The notes beneath the pieces are model-generated. The model was given only the letters and a program-made list of their open reading frames with translations. It had not been told where the DNA came from and ran no database searches. Below are positions 9,030 through 14,652 of a stretch of DNA of 26,393 bases, one piece after another (position 1 is the stretch's first letter; each line of letters opens with the position of its first letter). The position numbers were made by a program, and so were the translations under genes. The DNA is taken from positions 1 through 26,393 of the forward strand of contig BNTV01000068.1 of assembly GCA_025996865.1 (NCBI GenBank), written 5' to 3'. Source of the stretch: Bacteroidia bacterium. GTDB taxonomy: Bacteria; Bacteroidota; Bacteroidia; Bacteroidales; Azobacteroidaceae.

Positions 9030-9737
9030 TTATTTTTTCCTAAATGATTCAATAATATTTGAATGGGAATCATAATATTCTATAAAGTCATTAACATTAT
9101 GAAATAACATGAACTTTTGCTTTAAAAAATCATCAGAGAACTCCCACCATCTAATTTCTTCTAATTTTTTTATTATCACCACCTCAAATCTATATTTAAT
9201 AATTTTTGCCGGTACTCCTCCAACTATTGAATAGGGAGGAACATCTTTTGTAACAACAGCTCCAAAAGCAATTATTGCACCATTCCCTATTGTAACATTA
9301 CCAATAATTGTAGCATGACTTCCAATCCAAACATCATTTTGAATCGTTATTTTATAATATTCTTGTACGTATAATTTATCAGAAAAAGTTTCATATATTT
9401 TATTATTTGCATAGAAAGCAGGATGCGTACTTACCATGTAAGTAGGATGACTCCCTATATTTATTATTACATCCGATCCTATAGATGTAAAAGATCCTAT
9501 ATTTACATTACTAATACGAACACTAGAACTAACATAAGAATGTTTTCCTATATGAGCGTTAATTATTGATGAATTACTCCCAATAAAGACATGTTCTTCT
9601 AACATAGTATTAACTATTGCTGTATTCAATCCTATAATAATTTTTTTACCTTTATATTTCTTTGTTAATAAAATATGCCGTATTATCGTTAATAATCGTT
9701 TGGGTCTTACTAATTCTTTTAGATACGTCAAAAACAT
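9030..9737 (-). CDS. Hexapeptide-repeat (CatB/XAT-like) O-acetyltransferase
   Basis: About 235 residues, taking the ATG at 9737-9735 (MFLTYLKELV). The in-frame TTG ten codons upstream overlaps the SGNH remnant and is less credible. The middle of the protein is a left-handed beta-helix with hexapeptide turns such as VFIGSNSS, AHIGKHS, VNIGSFTSIGSDV, VWIGSHATIIGNVTIGNGAIIAFGAVV and the closing VPPYSIVGGVPAKIIKYRF. STHPAFY carries the likely catalytic His. This layout matches xenobiotic/CatB-type acetyltransferases used to O-acetylate sugars from acetyl-CoA. A serine acetyltransferase or PglD-type N-acetyltransferase is less likely from the long STHPAFY loop. It is the first intact gene after the recombination scar and is closely followed by wzy. 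Confidence 0.88.
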   Translation of the reverse strand: MFLTYLKELVRPKRLLTIIRHILLTKKYKGKKIIIGLNTAIVNTMLEEHVFIGSNSSIINAHIGKHSYVSSSVRISNVNIGSFTSIGSDVIINIGSHPTYMVSTHPAFYANNKIYETFSDKLYVQEYYKITIQNDVWIGSHATIIGNVTIGNGAIIAFGAVVTKDVPPYSIVGGVPAKIIKYRFEVVIIKKLEEIRWWEFSDDFLKQKFMLFHNVNDFIEYYDSHSNIIESFRKK

Positions 9738-9763
9738 AAAAATATACTGTTTAATAAAGACAT

Positions 9764-9994
9764 TCAAAAATTATGTTGAAGATACTCACTAAAAATCTCT
9801 GCTCCATGATAATTGAGATGACCAATATCTCCATAACAAGAATCAGGTAAAAGAAAATCCGAAAAATCCATATAATCTACATCCGGTAAGATGGCTATTC
9901 GTAAACTATCAAATTTTGCTTGATCTGTGTATTTATCAACCTGATATACAGGAGTGTTGAAAAGGATTAATTTAACTTCTTTTTCATTGCAAAA
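9764..9994 (-). pseudogene. C-terminal remnant of an SGNH/GDSL-hydrolase-like gene
   Basis: About 76 codons remain, from [15 protein letters not shown] to the stop. The N-terminal two thirds, where the nucleophilic serine block would be, is missing. The end reads GDIGHLNYHGAEIFSEYL, which fits the last SGNH block (Asp-x-x-His followed by Asn and a Gly-Ala turn), and KLILFNTPVY fits a preceding core strand. The upstream edge fuses directly to a dehydrogenase fragment, in a different reading frame, so no functional product is expected. Related proteins in capsule loci are thought to handle glycan O-acetylation. The family call is moderate because the fragment is short; that the gene is broken is well supported. 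Confidence 0.6.
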
Positions 9995-10292
9995 TATCCG
10001 GACAATTCTCCTTAAAAGTAATACCAAGCACAAGAATATTCGATCCTTTTACTTGTATTCCTTGTTTAATCATTTTTTTGACAACTTCCGAGGCTACTAC
10101 ATATTCTCCCATACTATCGTTCATCCTCCTTCTGGCAAGAATAATTTCGGGATGATAATTATATTCCTGAGTTTTTTGAGCCAGATAGTAGGGATCAACG
10201 CCGATGTAATGTCCGTCAACCAATCCGGGTTTGAAATGCAAAAAATTCCATTTTGTTCCGGGAGAACAGGCAAGATACATTGAGGATTTCAT
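9984..10292 (-). pseudogene. Fragment of a second UDP-HexNAc 6-dehydrogenase (TviB-like)
   Basis: From about 9993 to 10261 the sequence encodes a homologue of residues 254-341 of the intact dehydrogenase next door, starting at [14 protein letters not shown] and ending at KENCPDI. It lacks the NAD-binding half and the C-terminus. The catalytic motif GGHC has become DGHY, so both the conserved Gly and the nucleophilic Cys are lost, and LAGRR is now LARRR. One extra codon (Val) is inserted in EYVASE. Most other differences are synonymous, implying long divergence under selection before decay. The first 13 or so codons of the open frame have no dehydrogenase counterpart. Roughly 100 bases between here and the AlbA_2 gene show nothing recognisable. 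Confidence 0.88.
9993..10052. repeat. 60-bp exact direct repeat, copy in dehydrogenase fragment
   Basis: Identical to 12023-12082 in the intact dehydrogenase and in the same orientation. Sequence on the distal side of the fragment copy (10053 onward) has many differences, and the proximal side (below 9993) is unrelated SGNH-gene sequence. The exact tract therefore ends precisely at the fusion joint. Confidence 0.93.
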
Positions 10293-10391
10293 CTAATTTT
10301 TATCAATATTTGTGCAGGTTACAATGTGTCGATATTTACGAAACCGGAATAATCTCTTTTTCAGTGTCTTTTTCGGAAAAATTCTTTCGCC

Positions 10392-11741
10392 TTATTTTTT
10401 CGTTATCTTCCAATAACCTCGTGTTTTCCCGATTCGTTCTATAATGCCTCGCTTCTTCAGATTGTCAAGGTGTTTTTGAACGGCAGAAGAATTTATTTTC
10501 AACCTTTCTGACAATTCCTCTCGAGTGATACTATTATTCTCTTTTATCAATTTCAACATATCATTTTGTGCTTTGGTTAGAATTTGACCACCTATTTGAC
10601 CACCTATTTGACCACCTATTTGACCACCTATATTTTGTGCTGTTTTTCTATCAAAAACCGTAACCTGAAATCCTTCTGAAATGAGTTTAAATTCAGGTTC
10701 CGGCAGTTTTTCTTCCTTGAAAAAATCACGTATTCTGCCTATTCCCGAACCGTATTTTTCTATCCAACCCATATTTTTGAAAAAATCGGCAATTTTTCGG
10801 TTGCGTGGCGTGGATTTGTAATTGCCGGACAACAAGTCATTTATTGTTATCTCTTCGGGTAACCTTCCCGGATTGTAGAACTCTATATAATCATCAAAAA
10901 CTTTAACAACAGAATCGGAAGTTGAACGATAATCGCGGTGTATGATCATATTGATCACAATTTCGCGAATCGCTTCCATCGGATATTGCCATTTTTGCGT
11001 ATTTTGAGGATTGCCTGTAATAATGATTTCCACATTGATATGTTTGCGTACGAAATCCAACACCTGATTTACCTGCTCTATAATATCGGTTTGTGTTCGA
11101 GCAGAATCCAAAATTGTTATCGGCGTTTTAAATCTTCCCAATTCTATTGTTGTGTCTATCGAATCTTTGTTTTTGAACATCAGAAAGGCTGCATTTACAG
11201 GTTTTTCTTCCCTGATTAAGTCGTTTTTCAACAGAAACGGCAAAGGCGATTCATTGACGGTCAAATGATTGGATTTTTGTATTTCAATGGCATTTTGCAC
11301 TTTATCAAGCGAAATATCATCAAGCGTATGAAACGCATCGGGATAAGCATCCCAACTTGTGTTAAGCGACTGCAAATGCAGATTTACGACTTCCATTGTC
11401 GAAAGCAAGTGGTTTGAATTGGCCATTCGCCTGTAATATCGGCCTCGCGTAGCAACGGGCTTTATCGGATATTCCTGCACTTCAAAGACAACAATATCTT
11501 TGTTATCAACAATTTCGATATAAGCATCGGGGACAATTTGCGGTTGAGTTTTATTTTTTATTTCGTTAATCCAATTCTGCAAACTTTCCGCACCGATTGT
11601 AAAATTCTTAATCGGTTTCCCGCCATTATCCACCCCAACAAGCACTTTCCCGCCTTTGGCATTGGCAAAAGCAACAAGTGTTTCAATGACATCCTCATTG
11701 AAACTCGGCTTAAATTCAATATGTTGGGTTTCTTTTTGCAT
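10392..11741 (-). CDS. AlbA_2/GHKL-domain putative transcriptional regulator with winged helix
   Basis: The protein has 449 residues. The N-terminal AlbA_2 (Schlafen-like, putative nucleic-acid-binding) domain includes HIEFKPSF and AFANAKGGKVLVGVDNGG. A GHKL-type ATPase-like module of the COG2865 family follows, with an N-box-like REIVINMIIHRDYR (259-272), IEFYNPGRLP and a glycine box KYGSGIGRI (329-337). Next is a linker of four IGGQ repeats (371-386), and a C-terminal winged helix with ITREELSERLKINSSAVQKHLDNLKKRGII. Such proteins are widespread and scattered in Bacteroidota; their cellular role is not established. It has nothing to do with sugar chemistry, carries its own predicted promoter, and sits between a dehydrogenase with a shortened end and a dehydrogenase fragment. 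It therefore looks inserted. It may regulate the locus or be a passenger; the sequence does not decide. Confidence 0.87.
   Translation of the reverse strand: MQKETQHIEFKPSFNEDVIETLVAFANAKGGKVLVGVDNGGKPIKNFTIGAESLQNWINEIKNKTQPQIVPDAYIEIVDNKDIVVFEVQEYPIKPVATRGRYYRRMANSNHLLSTMEVVNLHLQSLNTSWDAYPDAFHTLDDISLDKVQNAIEIQKSNHLTVNESPLPFLLKNDLIREEKPVNAAFLMFKNKDSIDTTIELGRFKTPITILDSARTQTDIIEQVNQVLDFVRKHINVEIIITGNPQNTQKWQYPMEAIREIVINMIIHRDYRSTSDSVVKVFDDYIEFYNPGRLPEEITINDLLSGNYKSTPRNRKIADFFKNMGWIEKYGSGIGRIRDFFKEEKLPEPEFKLISEGFQVTVFDRKTAQNIGGQIGGQIGGQIGGQILTKAQNDMLKLIKENNSITREELSERLKINSSAVQKHLDNLKKRGIIERIGKTRGYWKITKK
10584..10631 (-). repeat. Four tandem copies of a 12-bp unit inside the AlbA_2 gene
   Basis: On the coding strand the unit ATAGGTGGTCAA occurs four times exactly and encodes IGGQ four times. 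It forms the linker between the ATPase-like and winged-helix domains. A 12-bp period keeps the frame whatever the copy number, so slippage would change linker length without breaking the protein. Confidence 0.97.
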
Positions 11742-11758
11742 TCCTTTGTTTTACTTCA

Positions 11759-11789
11759 CAAAATTACGTTTTTTTTATAAGTTTCCCAA
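11759..11789 (-). promoter_or_regulatory. Predicted Bacteroidota-type promoter of the AlbA_2 gene
   Basis: On the coding strand TAATTTTG matches the -7 consensus TAnnTTTG of Bacteroidota primary sigma factors. A TTG lies 20 bases upstream as a -33 element. The predicted start of transcription would be only about 5-10 bases before the ATG at 11741, giving a very short leader. This would let the gene be expressed independently of the polysaccharide operon. Confidence 0.55.
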
Positions 11790-11794
11790 TAAAA

Positions 11795-13045
11795 TTAGAT
11801 TTTTATCGAATAAATCACTTCACTGTTTAATTTTATTTTGTTAAACTCCCTATGCACCACCGCCATCACCACCGCATCAAACTTCTCTTCCGGCAACTTA
11901 GTTAAAATATCCAATCCATACTCACGCCTCACCTCTTCCGGATTCGCCCAAGGATCGTAAATCGTAACATTCGTATCATATTCTTTCAAAGCACGAATGA
12001 CATCTACAACCTTGCTGTTCCGAATATCCGGACAATTCTCCTTAAAAGTAATACCAAGCACAAGAATATTCGATCCTTTTACCTGTATCCCTTGCTTAAT
12101 CATTTTCTTGACAACTTCCGAAGCCACATATTCACCCATACTGTCATTCATCCTCCTTCCGGCCAGAATAATTTCAGGATGATAACCGTATTCCTGCGCT
12201 TTCTGAGCCAGATAATACGGATCGACACCGATGCAATGCCCGCCCACCAAACCGGGTTTGAAATGCAAAAAGTTCCATTTCGTTCCGGCGGCTTCCAATA
12301 CCGCATTCGTCTCAATACCCATTTTGTCAAAAATCTTTTTCAATTCGTTGACAAAAGCAATATTGATGTCGCGTTGCGAATTTTCGATGACTTTGGCAGC
12401 TTCCGCTACCCTTATCGTCGGAGCCAGATGCGTACCGGCCTGTATGACCGATGAATATAATTCATTAACCAATTTTCCTGTTTCGGGTGTAGAACCGGAA
12501 GTTACTTTTTTAATCTTTTCAACCGTATGTTCCTTGTCGCCCGGATTGATTCGTTCGGGGGAATAACCGGCAAAAAAATCAACATTGAATTTCAATCCCG
12601 ATGTTTTTTCAACCACCGGAATACAGTCTTCTTCCGTTGCACCCGGATAAACAGTTGATTCATAAATTACTATGTCGCCTTTTTTGATTACCTTGCCGAC
12701 TGTTTCGCTGGCTTTATATAACGGTGTCAAATCGGGCCGGTTATTTTTATCAACCGGAGTAGGAACGGTTACTATATAATAATTGCAATTTTTAATATCC
12801 TCTAAATTGCTCGAACATAATAACCCGGTTTTATTGGGAGATTGCGGGTCAAGCCCGCAATGACAAGGCGACAAGACGGATTTTAGAATAGCATCGTCCA
12901 CTTCTAAGGTGCAATCGTGACCCGACATTAATTCATCCACCCGTTTTTTGTTCACATCAAAACCAACAACAGGATATTTTGTCGCAAACAAACGCGCCAA
13001 GGGTAATCCTACGTAACCCAATCCGATTAATGCAATTTTTATCAT
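11795..13045 (-). CDS. tviB: UDP-N-acetylhexosamine 6-dehydrogenase (TviB/WbpO type)
   Basis: The protein has 416 residues and should oxidise UDP-GlcNAc (or UDP-GalNAc) to the uronic acid with two NAD+. It shows IGLGYVGLPLA with the Rossmann glycines 8, 10 and 13, TVPTPVDKNNRPDLTPL, ESTVYPGATEEDC, GYSPERINPGDKEH, EAAKVIENSQRDINIAFVNE with Lys218, [23 protein letters not shown] with catalytic Cys271, and [18 protein letters not shown]. The wording is closer to TviB/WbpO than to UDP-glucose dehydrogenases. Two oddities stand out. Residues 60-70 (PCHCGLDPQSP) are an in-frame palindromic element. The C-terminus ends at VIYSIKI, about a dozen residues short of the usual KGVLP...DGRL-type tail, just where the AlbA_2 gene begins. 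It follows the epimerase stop by five bases, as tviB/tviC-type pairs often do. Confidence 0.93.
   Translation of the reverse strand: MIKIALIGLGYVGLPLARLFATKYPVVGFDVNKKRVDELMSGHDCTLEVDDAILKSVLSPCHCGLDPQSPNKTGLLCSSNLEDIKNCNYYIVTVPTPVDKNNRPDLTPLYKASETVGKVIKKGDIVIYESTVYPGATEEDCIPVVEKTSGLKFNVDFFAGYSPERINPGDKEHTVEKIKKVTSGSTPETGKLVNELYSSVIQAGTHLAPTIRVAEAAKVIENSQRDINIAFVNELKKIFDKMGIETNAVLEAAGTKWNFLHFKPGLVGGHCIGVDPYYLAQKAQEYGYHPEIILAGRRMNDSMGEYVASEVVKKMIKQGIQVKGSNILVLGITFKENCPDIRNSKVVDVIRALKEYDTNVTIYDPWANPEEVRREYGLDILTKLPEEKFDAVVMAVVHREFNKIKLNSEVIYSIKI
12023..12082. repeat. 60-bp exact direct repeat, copy in intact dehydrogenase
   Basis: Encodes the segment from [10 protein letters not shown] to KENCPDI of the dehydrogenase. 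It is base-for-base identical to 9993-10052, although the rest of the two copies differs at many synonymous sites. Confidence 0.93.
12841..12861. repeat. Short REP-like palindromic element inside the dehydrogenase gene
   Basis: Perfect 8-bp arms ATTGCGGG and CCCGCAAT flank a 5-base loop. In the gene's frame the element and its edges read CHCGLDPQSP, a peptide I recognise as the translation of a dispersed repeat found in many bacterial genomes, including Bacteroidota. It falls in a variable stretch between conserved parts of the NAD-binding domain and leaves the frame open. Confidence 0.8.
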
Positions 13046-13050
13046 ATTTC

Positions 13051-13317
13051 TTAAATCTTATTTCTTAACTCTTCATAATACCATTCCACCGCTTCTTTCA
13101 ATCCTTGTTTCATGCTGTACTGTGGTTGATAATTCAACAATTTTTGTGCTTTTTCTATGCTCGCCAGTGAATGAGGAATATCACCTATCCGATGGGGGCC
13201 ATGTATAATTTCAACATTGGCTATGGCTGGATCATAGTTGCTGAGATATTCTTTGAGATAGTTTACCAACTGATTCAGTGTAGTACGCTCGCCGTAAGCG
13301 GTGTTATATACAGTATT
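13051..13317 (-). CDS. tviC: UDP-HexNAc 4-epimerase (TviC/WbpP type), 3' part only
   Basis: About 88 C-terminal codons are present. Read from the right edge, the frame gives NTVYNTAYGERTTLNQLVNYLKE, then GPHRIGDIPHSLASIEKAQKLLNYQPQYSMKQGLKEAVEWYYEELRNKI and stop. VYNTAYGERTTLN and RxGDIPHSxA are hallmarks of WbpP/TviC epimerases that interconvert UDP-GlcNAc(A) and UDP-GalNAc(A). The family is about 320-350 residues, so the Rossmann domain and the catalytic Ser/Tyr/Lys are missing. Beyond Asn (13317-13315) the frame runs into the reverse complement of the gene's own 3' end and hits an in-frame stop. The truncation therefore coincides with the palindrome joint. A GTG/TTG start inside (near 13269) is possible on paper but would give a meaningless 72-residue product. 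In the source genome this gene is probably intact. Confidence 0.9.
   Translation of the reverse strand, partial: NTVYNTAYGERTTLNQLVNYLKEYLSNYDPAIANVEIIHGPHRIGDIPHSLASIEKAQKLLNYQPQYSMKQGLKEAVEWYYEELRNKI
13082..13312. other. Unique 231-bp centre of the palindrome
   Basis: This is the only non-duplicated sequence in the window. It is entirely coding on the minus strand, being the 3' part of a nucleotide-sugar epimerase gene. It contains no transposase, terminal repeat, origin or recombination site. Both sides continue into the same 3' end of that gene in opposite orientation, so the turn-around lies within a single gene. Confidence 0.93.
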
Positions 13318-13348
13318 ATGAAGAGTTAAGAAATAAGATTTAAGAAAT

Positions 13349-14599
13349 ATGATAAAAATTGCATTAATCGGATTGGGTTACGTAGGATTACCCTTGGCGC
13401 GTTTGTTTGCGACAAAATATCCTGTTGTTGGTTTTGATGTGAACAAAAAACGGGTGGATGAATTAATGTCGGGTCACGATTGCACCTTAGAAGTGGACGA
13501 TGCTATTCTAAAATCCGTCTTGTCGCCTTGTCATTGCGGGCTTGACCCGCAATCTCCCAATAAAACCGGGTTATTATGTTCGAGCAATTTAGAGGATATT
13601 AAAAATTGCAATTATTATATAGTAACCGTTCCTACTCCGGTTGATAAAAATAACCGGCCCGATTTGACACCGTTATATAAAGCCAGCGAAACAGTCGGCA
13701 AGGTAATCAAAAAAGGCGACATAGTAATTTATGAATCAACTGTTTATCCGGGTGCAACGGAAGAAGACTGTATTCCGGTGGTTGAAAAAACATCGGGATT
13801 GAAATTCAATGTTGATTTTTTTGCCGGTTATTCCCCCGAACGAATCAATCCGGGCGACAAGGAACATACGGTTGAAAAGATTAAAAAAGTAACTTCCGGT
13901 TCTACACCCGAAACAGGAAAATTGGTTAATGAATTATATTCATCGGTCATACAGGCCGGTACGCATCTGGCTCCGACGATAAGGGTAGCGGAAGCTGCCA
14001 AAGTCATCGAAAATTCGCAACGCGACATCAATATTGCTTTTGTCAACGAATTGAAAAAGATTTTTGACAAAATGGGTATTGAGACGAATGCGGTATTGGA
14101 AGCCGCCGGAACGAAATGGAACTTTTTGCATTTCAAACCCGGTTTGGTGGGCGGGCATTGCATCGGTGTCGATCCGTATTATCTGGCTCAGAAAGCGCAG
14201 GAATACGGTTATCATCCTGAAATTATTCTGGCCGGAAGGAGGATGAATGACAGTATGGGTGAATATGTGGCTTCGGAAGTTGTCAAGAAAATGATTAAGC
14301 AAGGGATACAGGTAAAAGGATCGAATATTCTTGTGCTTGGTATTACTTTTAAGGAGAATTGTCCGGATATTCGGAACAGCAAGGTTGTAGATGTCATTCG
14401 TGCTTTGAAAGAATATGATACGAATGTTACGATTTACGATCCTTGGGCGAATCCGGAAGAGGTGAGGCGTGAGTATGGATTGGATATTTTAACTAAGTTG
14501 CCGGAAGAGAAGTTTGATGCGGTGGTGATGGCGGTGGTGCATAGGGAGTTTAACAAAATAAAATTAAACAGTGAAGTGATTTATTCGATAAAAATCTAA
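13349..14599 (+). CDS. tviB: UDP-N-acetylhexosamine 6-dehydrogenase (TviB/WbpO type), right-arm copy
   Basis: This is identical in protein sequence to the copy at 11795-13045: 416 residues, GLGYVG at 8-13, Lys218 and catalytic Cys271 in GGHCIGVDP. It carries the same in-frame CHCGLDPQSP insertion (about 61-70) and the same shortened tail VIYSIKI. In this arm the 5' neighbour is not a complete epimerase gene but the inverted central joint 32 bases upstream of the ATG. Confidence 0.93.
   Translation: MIKIALIGLGYVGLPLARLFATKYPVVGFDVNKKRVDELMSGHDCTLEVDDAILKSVLSPCHCGLDPQSPNKTGLLCSSNLEDIKNCNYYIVTVPTPVDKNNRPDLTPLYKASETVGKVIKKGDIVIYESTVYPGATEEDCIPVVEKTSGLKFNVDFFAGYSPERINPGDKEHTVEKIKKVTSGSTPETGKLVNELYSSVIQAGTHLAPTIRVAEAAKVIENSQRDINIAFVNELKKIFDKMGIETNAVLEAAGTKWNFLHFKPGLVGGHCIGVDPYYLAQKAQEYGYHPEIILAGRRMNDSMGEYVASEVVKKMIKQGIQVKGSNILVLGITFKENCPDIRNSKVVDVIRALKEYDTNVTIYDPWANPEEVRREYGLDILTKLPEEKFDAVVMAVVHREFNKIKLNSEVIYSIKI
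13533..13553. repeat. REP-like palindromic element inside the dehydrogenase, right-arm copy
   Basis: Arms ATTGCGGG/CCCGCAAT with a 5-base loop, in frame in the dehydrogenase gene. It is the mirror of 12841-12861. Confidence 0.8.
14312..14371. repeat. 60-bp exact direct repeat (intact dehydrogenase), right arm
   Basis: Identical to 16342-16401 in the same orientation. It is the mirror of 12023-12082. Confidence 0.93.
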
Positions 14600-14604
14600 T
14601 TTTA

Positions 14605-14635
14605 TTGGGAAACTTATAAAAAAAACGTAATTTTG
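14605..14635 (+). promoter_or_regulatory. Predicted Bacteroidota-type promoter of the AlbA_2 gene, right arm
   Basis: TTG at 14605-14607, a 20-base gap, then TAATTTTG at 14628-14635 (TAnnTTTG). The ATG follows at 14653. It begins six bases after the dehydrogenase stop. Confidence 0.55.
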
Positions 14636-14652
14636 TGAAGTAAAACAAAGGA

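Larger units (their letters stand above)
1..13081. repeat. Left arm of a 13,081-bp inverted repeat
   Basis: The arm is the reverse complement of 13313-26393. I compared the outer ends, the central junction, gene boundaries and several internal stretches directly, and every protein in this arm has an identical twin in the other arm at 26394-x. Symmetry stops between 13081 and 13082: base 13082 is C, whereas its partner 13312 is A and would require T. I saw no mismatch within the arms, but I did not compare every base. Confidence 0.97.

Noticed and set aside
10293..10391. Terminator or small RNA after the AlbA_2 gene
   Set aside because: No stable stem followed by a T-run is visible in these 99 bases, and nothing else supports an RNA gene.
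10584..10631. CRISPR-like or iteron-like repeats
   Set aside because: The units are 12 bp, contiguous, without spacers, and encode an in-frame IGGQ linker.
12092..12566. Open frames of 111 and 120 codons opposite the dehydrogenase, and their mirrors
   Set aside because: They lie antisense to conserved catalytic motifs and repeat opposite the dehydrogenase fragment only because the sense strand is homologous.
12841..12861. Rho-independent terminator
   Set aside because: The hairpin lies inside a coding region, lacks a T-tract on either strand, and matches a dispersed palindromic repeat.
13051..13269. A separate small gene of 72 residues
   Set aside because: The frame is open upstream and continues the epimerase motif VYNTAYGERTTLN, so an internal start would only be an artefact of truncation.
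13082..13312. Central spacer as an invertible promoter or recombinase switch
   Set aside because: It translates cleanly as the C-terminal part of an epimerase with family motifs. The flanking symmetry is the 3' end of the same gene, not a pair of short recombination sites.
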